A stretch of DNA of 64,000 nucleotides from NCBI GenBank assembly GCA_016709995.1, contig JADJLQ010000001.1, positions 2,886,001 to 2,950,000 of the forward strand, given 5' to 3'. The notes below the pieces were generated by a model. That model saw only the letters and a program-made list of their open reading frames with translations. It searched no databases and had not been told where the DNA came from. This stretch comes from Saprospiraceae bacterium (GTDB taxonomy: Bacteria > Bacteroidota > Bacteroidia > Chitinophagales > Saprospiraceae). Made by a program: the position numbers and the translations under genes. Shown here piece by piece: positions 25,206 through 34,483 of this stretch (its first letter is position 1; the number at the start of each line of letters is the position of its first letter).

Positions 25206-26323
25206 AAAGAAACATTTTCAACAATTTCCTCATCTTACTTTTAACGCTGACTTGTGCCTACAAGACAATTAGTCAGAATCCTTTTGATATCAAAAAACCT
25301 GGTTCTGAGGTGCCTCCAACCGTGGTTAAAAAACTCAATCCTCCTGCAGTTGTAAAAAAAGCAGACACTGTCATTCGATCTACTTCCAATGGCTCTTCCA
25401 TCTTACAGGATACCACAAAAACCCTCATAACAGAAAAACCACAAGCATCCACGCCAGCTTCTATCTTAAACAGCACGACCTCTGGGTCAATTGCGCCTAC
25501 CGGTCATCTTAACCTCCCTAAATCTCCAACTTCAGGCCTGGATGGAGGAAACAATCCCTTTAATATCATCCCTCCCTCAGCGACTAACCCATCTCCTACA
25601 GTCAAATCAAACGAACCTAATGTCCAGCCCGGTGTACAAGAGATTAAGGAAAAAGTCGTTGATTTTAAAGAAGCAACTACCAATAATAATAGCACTATCA
25701 GCAAAAATGCCTGGTTTATCATCTATATCTTCTTGTTTTTGATGGCAGCCATTGCAATTAATTTTAACAGATCATATCCAATAGCTTTGATCAAGGCTAC
25801 GTACAATCAAAATCAACTCAGATCACTTTTTAAAGAGGCATTTAAAGGTAATCACATGATGATCTTTGGGATCCTTTATTTTATATTCATCATCAATGCC
25901 GGTATATTCACCTATCTGAGTTTTAAAATATTTCAGATGGCATCGCTTTCCTTATTCATGTGCATCCTGATAGTCCTGGTGGTATATCTGGTCCGGCACC
26001 TGGTAATGTTGGTGCTGGCGCAAGTATTTCCACTGGAGAAAGAGGCCGCTTTTTTTAGTTTTACCATCGGGATACATAATCTAGCTTTGGGCTTGGCCCT
26101 TATGTTGATCAATATTTGCCTGTCATTTGTGGATGAAGAAACAGGTAAAATGCTGATATTTAGTGGATTAAGTCTCATTCTAGTCTTATATGCCCTAAGG
26201 CAAATCAGGGGCTTGCTCAATAATATACCTACCATCCTCTCAGGTAAATTTCATTTTATTATTTACCTTTGCACCGTGGAAATAGCCCCTTGGATCTTAT
26301 TGGCTGGGATGATACTCAAATAA
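25202..26323 (+). CDS. DUF4271 integral membrane protein
   Basis: This 373-residue protein has a signal-like N-terminus, then a low-complexity Pro/Ser/Thr-rich region (about residues 25-165) with repeated NPFxI motifs. About six membrane helices follow from residue 175 to the end. The C-terminal domain matches DUF4271, a family essentially confined to Bacteroidota and commonly placed beside uroporphyrinogen-III synthase, as here. Role unknown. It overlaps the DJ-1 gene by 4 bp and precedes hemD by 56 bp; a canonical promoter motif for hemD lies inside its 3' end. Confidence 0.85.
   Translation: MKRNIFNNFLILLLTLTCAYKTISQNPFDIKKPGSEVPPTVVKKLNPPAVVKKADTVIRSTSNGSSILQDTTKTLITEKPQASTPASILNSTTSGSIAPTGHLNLPKSPTSGLDGGNNPFNIIPPSATNPSPTVKSNEPNVQPGVQEIKEKVVDFKEATTNNNSTISKNAWFIIYIFLFLMAAIAINFNRSYPIALIKATYNQNQLRSLFKEAFKGNHMMIFGILYFIFIINAGIFTYLSFKIFQMASLSLFMCILIVLVVYLVRHLVMLVLAQVFPLEKEAAFFSFTIGIHNLALGLALMLINICLSFVDEETGKMLIFSGLSLILVLYALRQIRGLLNNIPTILSGKFHFIIYLCTVEIAPWILLAGMILK
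26264..26271 (+). promoter_or_regulatory. Candidate internal promoter for hemD
   Basis: TACCTTTG followed by C is an exact TAnnTTTG -7 element, placed inside the 3' end of the DUF4271 gene 109 bp before the hemD start. No good TTG element is seen 19-21 bp upstream, so support is partial. Confidence 0.35.
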
Positions 26324-26379
26324 TAAGGTTCAAGTCAATCGAAGGGGGTTGATTTTAAAAACCGAAAACTTGAATCTTA

Positions 26380-27156
26380 TTGATGGGTACTACAGGCAAG
26401 ACCTCTACTGAAAAATTTAAACGGATCAAAACTATATTGGTATCTCAGCCTAAGCCTGATCATTCGCCATATACCAATATAGAAAAAAAATACGATCTAA
26501 AAATAGACTTTATTCCTTTTAACCAGATCGATCCGGTTACTGAAAAGGAATTTAGAAAAGCCAGGATCCGCCCCGATGAATTTACTGCCGTCATCTTTAC
26601 CAGTAAAACCGCCATCGAACACTATTTTCGTATCTGCGAAGAAATGCGCATTAAGGTCAATCCCGATATGAAATACTTTTGCCTTACTGAGGCCATAGGT
26701 AATTATCTTCAGAAATTTATCCTGTACCGAAAACGAAAGGTATTCGTCGGGACCAAAAATATTGAAGATCTTAGTTCATATTTTAACAAGCACAAAAACG
26801 AAAAATTTCTCCTGCCAAGCAGTGATGCCGGCTCCAGTGATATACAGGATTATCTCGCTACCAAAGGTATCAAGGTCGTAGAAGCTATTATGTATCGTAC
26901 AGTTAGTTGTGACCTATCACATTTAAAACATATCAAATACGATGTCCTGGTGTTTTTCTCCCCGCTTTGTTTGAAGTCTTTGTATGACAATTTTCCTGAC
27001 TTCAAACAGGATGAAACTCGGATAGCCGCTTTTGGCAGTTCTACTTCTAAGGCTGTAGAAGAAATTGGACTCAGCCTCAATATTAAGGCTCCGGCACCAG
27101 ATGTGCCATCCATGAGTATGGCGCTGGAAAAGTATCTGGTCGTCTCCAATAAATAA
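26380..27156 (+). CDS. hemD: Uroporphyrinogen-III synthase
   Basis: This 258-residue enzyme closes hydroxymethylbilane with ring-D inversion to give uroporphyrinogen III for heme and siroheme. The family is poorly conserved, but typical blocks occur: KTILVSQPKP at the start of domain 1, FTAVIFTSKTAIEHYF near residue 68, LLPSSDAGSSDIQDYL, YRTVSCDL, YDVLVFFSPLCLKSL and AAFGSSTSKAVEE in the hinge-linked second domain. Order, length and the DUF4271 neighbour agree. In this phylum hemD often lies apart from the other heme genes. Confidence 0.88.
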   Translation: MMGTTGKTSTEKFKRIKTILVSQPKPDHSPYTNIEKKYDLKIDFIPFNQIDPVTEKEFRKARIRPDEFTAVIFTSKTAIEHYFRICEEMRIKVNPDMKYFCLTEAIGNYLQKFILYRKRKVFVGTKNIEDLSSYFNKHKNEKFLLPSSDAGSSDIQDYLATKGIKVVEAIMYRTVSCDLSHLKHIKYDVLVFFSPLCLKSLYDNFPDFKQDETRIAAFGSSTSKAVEEIGLSLNIKAPAPDVPSMSMALEKYLVVSNK

Positions 27157-27166
27157 TGAGTTTTCA

Positions 27167-27985
27167 ATGAATTTTATTATCGCGTTATTAAGTCCGAATG
27201 GGCTTAAAAGTGGAGTGATATTGATGGTGTGTAGTATACTGTTCTGCAAGCCTAAACTGATTCCACCTCTTTTGGATGGGACGACCAGCACGTTGGTTTC
27301 AGATCAATCCTTGCCGACCGGCGGGGTAGATACCTTGACCTATGTCATGGGTAAGTTCGATCCGGCAGAACATCCATCCTTTAGCCAGGTACCTTTGATA
27401 TATGCATCAAGGTCAGGTATGTACCTTCGCTCAGAGGCTTTAGAAGCTTTTATTAATATGAGTACTGCCGCCACCAGAGAAGGCATCCATCTCAAAATAA
27501 TCTCTGCTACCAGAAACTTTTATGCTCAAAAAAATATTTGGGAAGATAAATGGAATGGTAGAAGACTGGTAGAAAATGGGCAAAATCTGGCAATTACCAC
27601 TCCCGACCCCATCAAGCGGGCACTTAAAATACTCGAATATTCTTCTATGCCAGGGAGTTCACGCCATCATTGGGGTACAGATATGGATCTTAACGCCCTT
27701 GAAAATGCTTATTTTTCTGCGGGTGAAGGTAAAAAGATCTACGATTGGTTAGTAAAGCATGGTCATGAATTTGGGTTTTGCCAGCCATATACTGCCGGAA
27801 GACTTAGTGGGTATCATGTAGAAAAATGGCACTGGAGTTATATGCCGGTTGCCCGGCCATTGACAGATTATTGTTTAAACCATCTCCACAATGAGGCAAT
27901 ACAGGGTTTTGATGGTGCTCAAACCGCCAGCCAGATCAATATTGTAGAGGATTATGTATTAGGCATCAACCAACAGTGCAAATAA
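27167..27985 (+). CDS. M15 family D-alanyl-D-alanine carboxypeptidase (VanY-like)
   Basis: This 272-residue, probably exported zinc peptidase trims peptidoglycan stem peptides. The zinc signature SSRHHWGTDMDLN (about residues 164-176, giving His and Asp ligands) and GYHVEKWHWSY (about 216-226, catalytic Glu and third His) are intact. The N-terminus has a hydrophobic stretch GVILMVCSILFC, consistent with a signal anchor or lipoprotein. It starts 10 bp after hemD, so it probably shares its message. It could instead act as an L,D- or endo-peptidase; the M15B class is the safest call. Confidence 0.88.
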   Translation: MNFIIALLSPNGLKSGVILMVCSILFCKPKLIPPLLDGTTSTLVSDQSLPTGGVDTLTYVMGKFDPAEHPSFSQVPLIYASRSGMYLRSEALEAFINMSTAATREGIHLKIISATRNFYAQKNIWEDKWNGRRLVENGQNLAITTPDPIKRALKILEYSSMPGSSRHHWGTDMDLNALENAYFSAGEGKKIYDWLVKHGHEFGFCQPYTAGRLSGYHVEKWHWSYMPVARPLTDYCLNHLHNEAIQGFDGAQTASQINIVEDYVLGINQQCK

Positions 27986-27996
27986 GTGATCATAGA

Positions 27997-28668
27997 TCAG
28001 ATAGTGTTTGACTGACCACTTGATTTGATATCAGCAGCTTCGAGAATGGGGCTTTTATATCCCTCCAAGGCCGATCGAATCATAGCCTGCCCTAATTGTT
28101 TTAAGGTAATGATATAATTGGGTGCTAATGATCTTAATATCGGCGCTATCCATCCCAGGTATTTGTACATCGACAGCGTATTGTGCAATCCTTTAGTTGG
28201 TTCTATCATTGGAGGTCGAAAACAGTATACTGCTCTGAAGGGCAATTTCATCAGGTCGTTTTCAGTCCTGCCCTTTACCCTTGCCCACATACTCCTACCT
28301 AGCTCCGTGCTGTCAGTGCCAGCTCCGGAGATATAACAAAAAGTCATATCAGGATTGACCTTGCACAATACGCCAGCTATATGCATGGTGAGGGTATGGG
28401 TCATCCTGGTATAGTCAGACTCATTCATCCCTACCGAAGATACTCCGAGGCAAAAAAAACAAGCATTATAGCCGGTTACAGATTTATCCAGGCCCGAAAT
28501 ATCAAAAAAATCCTGATGGATGATCTCAGAGAGCTTAGCATGTTGTACGCCACATGGCTTTCGGTTGATGACCAGGATCGACTCTACCTGCGGATGGAAG
28601 AGACACTCATGTAGTACTCCCTCTCCTACCATACCGGTGGTTCCTGTGATGATGACTTTAAGGTTCAT
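27997..28668 (-). CDS. NAD(P)-binding Rossmann-fold protein (atypical SDR, epimerase-like)
   Basis: This 223-residue protein starts MNLKVIITGTTGMVGEGVLHE, a GxxGxxG dinucleotide-binding loop. It continues with VINRKPCGVQH at the second strand, a CFFCLGVSSVGM block and an FCYISGAGTDSTE segment at the position of the SDR catalytic Ser. A full YxxxK is not obvious, as in the atypical or NmrA-like SDR group. It may be a reductase or a redox sensor; substrate unknown. It converges on the M15 peptidase and is divergent from the DUF3089 gene. Confidence 0.8.
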   Translation of the reverse strand: MNLKVIITGTTGMVGEGVLHECLFHPQVESILVINRKPCGVQHAKLSEIIHQDFFDISGLDKSVTGYNACFFCLGVSSVGMNESDYTRMTHTLTMHIAGVLCKVNPDMTFCYISGAGTDSTELGRSMWARVKGRTENDLMKLPFRAVYCFRPPMIEPTKGLHNTLSMYKYLGWIAPILRSLAPNYIITLKQLGQAMIRSALEGYKSPILEAADIKSSGQSNTI

Positions 28669-28804
28669 TTGAGTAAAATTAGTAAATTAAAAACTCTTGT
28701 ATTATATCTTGACGGCGCCAAAGGTCAAACGACGATTTGGTTAAAGGATCTTAAATGGACACCAGTACGAACATACTCTTCAGTACTAGCCTTACTTTTG
28801 TGGC

Positions 28805-29809
28805 ATGAAGCGATTTCCTTTGTTGTTGTGTTTATTTTTTCTGGTTTGCTGTGGCCCCTCCAAACAAATTCTCAATGCGGATAAGGCTGTCGATTATGGA
28901 GACGAGGCACATTGGGCGGCCTTACCAGGCAAACAAGATCCTTCAGATAATTCGCCTGATGGTTTGACTGAGCCCACCGATTTGCCTATTGATGTGTTTT
29001 TCCTCTATCCGACTTCTTTTTTGGCCAAAAGAGATCGTTCACTTTGGAATGCAGCCATCGACAATCAGAAAGTCAATAAGCTTACGGATCAATCTTCTAT
29101 AAAATACCAGGCAAGTATATTCAATCAGGTAGGCAATATCTATGCCCCCAGGTATCGTCAAGCCCATTATTACGCGTATTTTTCTGCAGACAGATTGCAA
29201 GCTAAAAAGGCTTTTGACCTGGCTTACAATGACATCAAGACTGCCTTCCAATATTATTTGGATCATTATAATCATGGCAAACCTATCATCATAGCAGGGC
29301 ATAGCCAGGGTACGACTCACGGCATGAGGCTGGTAAAAGAATTTTTTGACGGAACGCCATTACAGCACCAACTTGTAGTCGCTTATCTGCCCGGCATCCC
29401 TATTCCTCAAGGCTATTTTAAATCTATACAACCATGTACCTCCTCAGATGAGCTTGCTTGTGTCAATAGCTGGCGCACTTATAAATACGGTTATGAACCA
29501 GAGTTTTTAGTCAAAGAACCACCAATGATCGTCGTCAATCCCCTGACCTGGGATGCAGCGCCGGCGTTGGCGTCTAAGGACTTAAACAGAGGAGCTGTTT
29601 TAAAAAAATTTAAGGGGGGTGTTTTAAAAGGTATCACCGATGCCCAGATACACAAAAACATTTTATGGGTACACAAACCAAAGTTTCCAGGCAGTTTTTT
29701 ATACAGAAGCAATAATTTTCATATCGCTGATTTCAATTTTTTCTATCTGGATATACGCGAAAATGCGATTCAACGAAGGGAGGAATATCTTCAACAAGGG
29801 AAGAGATGA
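28805..29809 (+). CDS. DUF3089 alpha/beta-hydrolase-like lipoprotein
   Basis: This 334-residue product has a lipoprotein signal (MKRFPLLLCLFFLVCC, lipobox LVCC). The mature part fits DUF3089: PIDVFFLYPTSFLAKRD near residue 59, YYAYFSADRLQAKKAFDLAYNDIKTAF, and the nucleophile elbow GHSQGTTHGMRLVKEFF near 162-178 with Ser in G-H-S-Q-G. It is probably an envelope-bound esterase or lipase of unknown substrate. It is monocistronic; an exact TACTTTTG motif at 28793-28800 lies too close to the start to be a normal promoter. Confidence 0.85.
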   Translation: MKRFPLLLCLFFLVCCGPSKQILNADKAVDYGDEAHWAALPGKQDPSDNSPDGLTEPTDLPIDVFFLYPTSFLAKRDRSLWNAAIDNQKVNKLTDQSSIKYQASIFNQVGNIYAPRYRQAHYYAYFSADRLQAKKAFDLAYNDIKTAFQYYLDHYNHGKPIIIAGHSQGTTHGMRLVKEFFDGTPLQHQLVVAYLPGIPIPQGYFKSIQPCTSSDELACVNSWRTYKYGYEPEFLVKEPPMIVVNPLTWDAAPALASKDLNRGAVLKKFKGGVLKGITDAQIHKNILWVHKPKFPGSFLYRSNNFHIADFNFFYLDIRENAIQRREEYLQQGKR

Positions 29810-29939
29810 TTCGGATATAGTTATAGACTTGCCAGATTTTTGCAGTTCGTACTCACTTTCCAACAGACTCACGCATGTACAGGGAATTGCCTTACAAAGC
29901 TCATGACATTTCATACCTTGCAGGGATAACCTTGAGTGC

Positions 29940-31274
29940 ATGACCGATCAAATAAAAAAAATAGGACTTTGGACAGGAACTTCCCTGGTAGTCGGCAATA
30001 TGGTTGCTTCAGGCATCTTTATGCTTCCGGCTACCCTTGCTTCTTATGGCACGCTCAGTTTGATAGGTTGGTTATTGTCAGGTTTGGGTGCCATCACCCT
30101 GGCCTTGGTTTACAGTTGGCTGAGCCGCATTATGCCCTTGGCTCAAGGCGGGCCATATGCATATTCGCGCGCAGGTATGGGTGAGTTTGCAGGATTTTGG
30201 GTAGCCTGGAGTTATTGGATCAGCGTATGGTGTACCAATGCTGCCCTGGCCATCGCTTGTGTAAGTTATCTCACTACTTTTTTTCCGTTTATCGGTTACA
30301 GTCCGGTTAATTCCGTTTTGTCAGGCTTGTTTTTGATATGGTTTTTGACCTGGCTCAATACTACAGGGATCCGCAATGCAGGCGTCATGCAGCTGATCAC
30401 AACCGTAGCCAAGATAGTTCCATTGGCTTTGATCGCCATTGGTGGTTTATTTTATTTAAACACGGCTCATTTTGAGGTTTTTAATCGGACGGAGTCATCC
30501 AGCCTGATGGCCATAGTAAAGGCTACTACGCTCACTTTTTTTGCTTTTTTAGGACTCGAATGTGCGACCATACCTTCTACATCCATGGAGTCACCTGAGA
30601 AAAACATTCCTAAAGCCACCATATATGGTACACTCATCAGCACCGCCATATATATATTGTGTACTGTAGCTGTCATGGGCATACTTCCTCCAGAGTCCCT
30701 GATTGTTTCCAAAGCGCCATTGGCAGATGCAGCTGGTTCTATTTGGGGTGACTGGGCCCGATATCTGATCGGAGCGGGTGCAGTCATATCAACTTTTGGC
30801 GCACTCAATGGCTGGATCCTGGTCCAAGGACAAATCCCGGCAGCAGCTGCTGTAGACAAGCTTTTGCCTGCTATTTTCGCCAAAATGAATCATAAGCAGA
30901 CACCGGTATTTGGATTGGTCATCTCCAGTATCCTGGTATCTTTTTTGATGATCATGAATTACAATAAAAGCCTGGCTTCAGCTTACGAATTCGCTATTTT
31001 GTTATCCACCCTCGCCGTTTTAATGCCCTATCTTTTTTCAGTCGTATCCTATATTATACTTGCTTCTCATCAAACAAAATACCCGCTAAAACCCATTCAC
31101 TTTCTGGTAGCCATCATCGCATTTGTATTTTCGGTATGGGCTGTGGTAGGTTCTGGAGCGGATACGGTGTTCTGGGGTTTTGTTCTATTATTGGCCGGAC
31201 TGCCTCTATATGTTTTAATGAAAATGAATTCGGCGTCTTCCATTGTCCAACAGAATAAATCAATCCAACCTTGA
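29940..31274 (+). CDS. APC superfamily amino-acid permease (arginine/ornithine antiporter-like)
   Basis: This 444-residue protein has 12 predicted membrane helices. The first-helix motif GNMVASGIFMLPA matches the GSGIF-type substrate loop of the AdiC/PotE subgroup, and GGPYAYSRAGMGEFAGFWVAW is the conserved APC helix 3 block. These transporters exchange arginine for ornithine or agmatine, or import basic amino acids. Its TGA stop overlaps the TTG start of an amidinohydrolase (TTGA), which strongly suggests that it moves arginine or a methylarginine or citrulline product for that enzyme. Substrate inferred from the pairing. Confidence 0.88.
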   Translation: MTDQIKKIGLWTGTSLVVGNMVASGIFMLPATLASYGTLSLIGWLLSGLGAITLALVYSWLSRIMPLAQGGPYAYSRAGMGEFAGFWVAWSYWISVWCTNAALAIACVSYLTTFFPFIGYSPVNSVLSGLFLIWFLTWLNTTGIRNAGVMQLITTVAKIVPLALIAIGGLFYLNTAHFEVFNRTESSSLMAIVKATTLTFFAFLGLECATIPSTSMESPEKNIPKATIYGTLISTAIYILCTVAVMGILPPESLIVSKAPLADAAGSIWGDWARYLIGAGAVISTFGALNGWILVQGQIPAAAAVDKLLPAIFAKMNHKQTPVFGLVISSILVSFLMIMNYNKSLASAYEFAILLSTLAVLMPYLFSVVSYIILASHQTKYPLKPIHFLVAIIAFVFSVWAVVGSGADTVFWGFVLLLAGLPLYVLMKMNSASSIVQQNKSIQP

Positions 31275-32182
31275 GAAAAAAATTTACCTACCAGTCAGAA
31301 TACGATGAAATAGACAGCATCATACTCAAAAGACCCAAGGATGCCTTTGTATCAAAAGAGGTGATTTCTGCTCAATGGCAGGACCTGGCTTTTGTCAATC
31401 CACCTGATTTGGATCAGGCAATCCATGAATATGATCAATTTGAACAGTTGATCATTAAAAAATGCTCACACGTATATCATCTTCCTGTTGCTGAAGAGGT
31501 GACGATGGATTCTATCTATTGCAGGGATGCAGCGCTGATCACTGATCATGGACTGATCTTATGCAATATGGGCAAAGCGCAGCGTGCGCTTGAACCTCAA
31601 GCCATCCGCTCATTATGCTCGACGCATGATCTTCCTATCCTGGGCGAGATCAAATCACCAGGCACAGTGGAAGGCGGAGATACTGCCTGGATCACCTCTA
31701 ACACTATGGCTGTAGGACATACCTATCGCACGAATGATGATGGTATCAACCAACTAAGGCAGCTACTGATGCCACTGGATATTGAAGTAGTCGTTGCAGA
31801 AATGCCTCATTACAAAGGCCCTGGCGATGTCTTCCATCTCATGTCAGTATTCAGTCCTGTAGATCGTGACCTTGCACTGGTATATTCTCCGCTGATGCCT
31901 ATTTCATTCCGCAATCATTTACTTGACTTGCATTATCATTTGATAGAAGTACCTGCAGCTGAATTTGAATCCATGGGCTGCAATGTGCTGGCTATTGCTC
32001 CACGACATTGTATCATGGTGTCTGGCAACCCGCAGACGGCAGCTGCCTTGCGTCATGCAGGTTGTATCGTGGACGAGTACCCTGGCTCAGAGATCAGCAT
32101 AAAAGGTGGCGGTGGACCTACCTGCCTCACCCGACCTCTGCGAAGAAAAACCATAGACACTGGGTTTTGGTCCATGGATTAG
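31271..32182 (+). CDS. Amidinotransferase-fold hydrolase (dimethylargininase/arginine deiminase-related)
   Basis: This 303-residue enzyme uses a TTG start that overlaps the permease stop by 4 bp. The guanidino-modifying fold is seen in YCRDAALITDHG (Asp), GTVEGGDTAWI, the catalytic His of GPGDVFHLMSVF and the nucleophile Cys in GGPTCLTRPL near the C-terminus. This set and length fit dimethylarginine dimethylaminohydrolase or a citrulline-producing relative rather than full-length arginine deiminase (about 400 residues). It should hydrolyse a guanidino group to citrulline plus ammonia or an amine. Together with the permease it forms a compact basic-amino-acid uptake and breakdown unit. Confidence 0.87.
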   Translation: MRKKFTYQSEYDEIDSIILKRPKDAFVSKEVISAQWQDLAFVNPPDLDQAIHEYDQFEQLIIKKCSHVYHLPVAEEVTMDSIYCRDAALITDHGLILCNMGKAQRALEPQAIRSLCSTHDLPILGEIKSPGTVEGGDTAWITSNTMAVGHTYRTNDDGINQLRQLLMPLDIEVVVAEMPHYKGPGDVFHLMSVFSPVDRDLALVYSPLMPISFRNHLLDLHYHLIEVPAAEFESMGCNVLAIAPRHCIMVSGNPQTAAALRHAGCIVDEYPGSEISIKGGGGPTCLTRPLRRKTIDTGFWSMD

Positions 32183-32241
32183 GCTAATTTGAAAGCTTAT
32201 ATGGAGCTATTGTTTAAAATTCTACCCACCTTTGTAATTAC

Positions 32242-33450
32242 ATGGCAGCATTGTCTTTTTCAAAGCGATATCTATTCGGCAAAAAATCTACCAATGCGAT
32301 CAATATCATTTCCGGCGTCTCCGTCCTGGGTATCAGTATAGGGACTGCTGCACTTATATTGGTCATGTCCGTACTCAATGGATTTGAAGGTCTGATCAAA
32401 GGATTGATGAATAGTTTTAACCCGGATCTTAAAATCACCCTGGTTGAAGGAAAAACTTTCCCAATGGATGACACCCTGCTTGCAAAATTGGGAACCGTAC
32501 CGGATGTGTTATCGGTCAGCGCCATTTTGGAAGAAACTGCTCTTTTGGAATATAAAGGGATCAAAGATTTTGCCATTTTAAAAGGGGTAGATTCAAATTT
32601 TATACACCAATCAGCTTTGCCTGCCCAATTAAGCGAAGGCAATTTTGTTTTAAAATCTCCACTGGGGTATCATGCTGTAACCGGCATCGGAATCCGCAAT
32701 AAACTAGCCATCAGCATAGATGATGACTTCGCCAGATTGTCTGCCTTTATGCCAGACCCCAAAGGTTCGACCTTTCAGCCATTCAAAAAAAGGATATTGA
32801 TACCGTCAGGTGTATTTAGCATCCAACAAGAATATGATAATAAATATGTCTTTGTCGATTTGGGCTTTATACAGGACCTGGTAGGAAAAACGAACCAGGT
32901 AAGCGGTATCGAAATAGCCCTTCAGGACTATACTAAGCGGAACCTGGTGAGCGCAGCCATACAAAAAGTGCTTGGCCAAGAGTATAAAATACAGGATAGA
33001 GACCAACAGGATGCCGCATTCTACAAACTGATGCAAATTGAAAAATGGGTTTCATATGCCATCTTGAGTTTTGTGTTGGTATTGGTGGCTTTTAATATTG
33101 TTGGAGCGCTATGGATGATCGTATTGGAAAAGAAAAAGGATCTGATGGTCCTAAAATCCATGGGCATGAAAGATCATCGGGTCAAACTCATCGTTTTGAG
33201 CACCGGTTTATTGATCACCGGATTGGGGATATGCATCGGTTTTGCACTGGCTGTTATATTGTTTTTGTTGCAGCAAAAATATGGTCTGGTACCTATCCCC
33301 GAAGGATTTTTGGTAGACAGATATCCAATAGAAATCAAATGGTTTGATTTTTTAGTAGTAGGCCTGACTGTAACTGGTATAGGTATTGTAGCATCAATAT
33401 TGCCCGCCAGAAAGGCAGCAGTCTTGCATGAAGCGATTCGATATGAATAA
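32242..33450 (+). CDS. LolC/LolE-like ABC transporter permease (FtsX family)
   Basis: This 402-residue inner-membrane protein starts with the well-known RYLFGKKSTNAINIISGVSVLGISIGTAALILVMSV segment (first helix). A large periplasmic MacB-like domain follows (about residues 50-270), then three C-terminal helices (AILSFVLVLVAFNIVGALWMIV, STGLLITGLGICIGFALAVILF, FLVVGLTVTGIGIVASILPARKA). LolC/E complexes extract lipoproteins from the inner membrane; Bacteroidota usually encode one such permease, with the LolD ATPase elsewhere, as here. A strong intrinsic terminator follows. CACCTTTG at 32227-32234 is near-canonical but unusually close to the start. Confidence 0.92.
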   Translation: MAALSFSKRYLFGKKSTNAINIISGVSVLGISIGTAALILVMSVLNGFEGLIKGLMNSFNPDLKITLVEGKTFPMDDTLLAKLGTVPDVLSVSAILEETALLEYKGIKDFAILKGVDSNFIHQSALPAQLSEGNFVLKSPLGYHAVTGIGIRNKLAISIDDDFARLSAFMPDPKGSTFQPFKKRILIPSGVFSIQQEYDNKYVFVDLGFIQDLVGKTNQVSGIEIALQDYTKRNLVSAAIQKVLGQEYKIQDRDQQDAAFYKLMQIEKWVSYAILSFVLVLVAFNIVGALWMIVLEKKKDLMVLKSMGMKDHRVKLIVLSTGLLITGLGICIGFALAVILFLLQQKYGLVPIPEGFLVDRYPIEIKWFDFLVVGLTVTGIGIVASILPARKAAVLHEAIRYE

Positions 33451-33452
33451 AA

Positions 33453-33484
33453 AAAAGATTGTCGCCGGGTCGCAACAATCTTTT
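33453..33484 (+). terminator. Intrinsic terminator after the LolC/E-like gene
   Basis: Perfect 10-bp stem AAAAGATTGT (33453-33462) and ACAATCTTTT (33475-33484) around a 12-nt GC-rich loop, ending in a T-run, located 3 bp after the stop codon. Confidence 0.8.
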
Positions 33485-33651
33485 AAACTTGGGGTTTGAG
33501 TACAATGATTAGAATAGAACTAAAAGTGCGTGATACCTCACAGATTATTAATGTAATTTGTTTTAATAATGTCACCCCGAAACGAAGATATTTTAAAAAA
33601 TGTACATATTAAATATAATTTTATTCATAAGTATATACAAATAAACATATT

Positions 33652-34473
33652 ATGAATATTGAAAAATTGATCAACCAGTTTGAAGAAATAGATACAACGC
33701 TGCCAGCTCTGTTTATCGGGCATGGGTCGCCAATGAATGGTATAGAAATCAACGATTTTAGTCAAACCTGGGCGCGCCTCGGGGCAGAAATACCTACTCC
33801 AAAAGCTGTCCTATGTATCTCTGCTCACTGGCTGACCAAAGGTACGGCGGTGACTGCGATGACTTATCCCAGGACCATTCATGATTTTGGAGGATTTCCC
33901 TCTGAGCTATATCAGGTCAAATATCCTGCTCCAGGAAGCCCTGACCTGGCCGAACAAACCAAATCCCTGATCAAAAAAACGACCATCTCTCTGGACCATG
34001 ATTGGGGCCTGGATCATGGCACCTGGACTGTAGTACGCCACATGTATCCAGAAGCGAATATCCCTGTATTACAATTGAGTATTGACTACAATCGTCCTGC
34101 AGCCTATCATTATGAATTAGGGCGAGACCTTGCATCTCTACGCAAACGAGGCGTTTTGATCATCGGTAGTGGCAATATGGTACACAACCTTGGCATGGTC
34201 GCCTGGAACAAGATCTCCACACCAGATTTTGGTTTTGACTGGGCCAAGGAAATGAATACTATCTTTAAGTCCAAGCTCAAAGATCATGACAATAATGCAT
34301 TGATCAATTATCCTGATCTGCACAAATCCGCCATGCTGGCTATACCTACACCGGATCACTACCTTCCCCTGATGTATGTATTAGGTGCAAAAACTACTAA
34401 AGACAAGGTGAGCTTTTTCAATGACCATTTGGTAGGAGGATCTTTGACTATGACTGGAGTGAAATACGGTTAG
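33652..34473 (+). CDS. ygiD: 4,5-DOPA dioxygenase extradiol family (YgiD/LigB-like)
   Basis: This 273-residue enzyme belongs to the class III extradiol dioxygenase fold. Zinc or iron ligands appear in FIGHGSPMNGIE (His), CISAHW (His) and LDHGTWTVVRHMYPEANIPV (His), with IIGSGNMVHNLG near residue 165 matching YgiD. YgiD-type proteins open catecholic rings such as L-DOPA with molecular oxygen. Length is standard. It is monocistronic and converges on nadD, with a 6-bp inverted repeat (GTTAGA, TCTAAC, 34469-34488) across the gene ends. Confidence 0.9.
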   Translation: MNIEKLINQFEEIDTTLPALFIGHGSPMNGIEINDFSQTWARLGAEIPTPKAVLCISAHWLTKGTAVTAMTYPRTIHDFGGFPSELYQVKYPAPGSPDLAEQTKSLIKKTTISLDHDWGLDHGTWTVVRHMYPEANIPVLQLSIDYNRPAAYHYELGRDLASLRKRGVLIIGSGNMVHNLGMVAWNKISTPDFGFDWAKEMNTIFKSKLKDHDNNALINYPDLHKSAMLAIPTPDHYLPLMYVLGAKTTKDKVSFFNDHLVGGSLTMTGVKYG

Positions 34474-34483
34474 AATAACCACT

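Noticed and set aside
28793..28800. TACTTTTG as promoter of the DUF3089 gene
   Set aside because: It ends 4 bp before the start codon, so transcription would begin at or inside the gene; no TTG partner is present.
29640..29941. Open frames on both strands at the end of the DUF3089 gene and before the permease
   Set aside because: They are out-of-frame shadows of the DUF3089 gene and its short downstream spacer, without family patterns.
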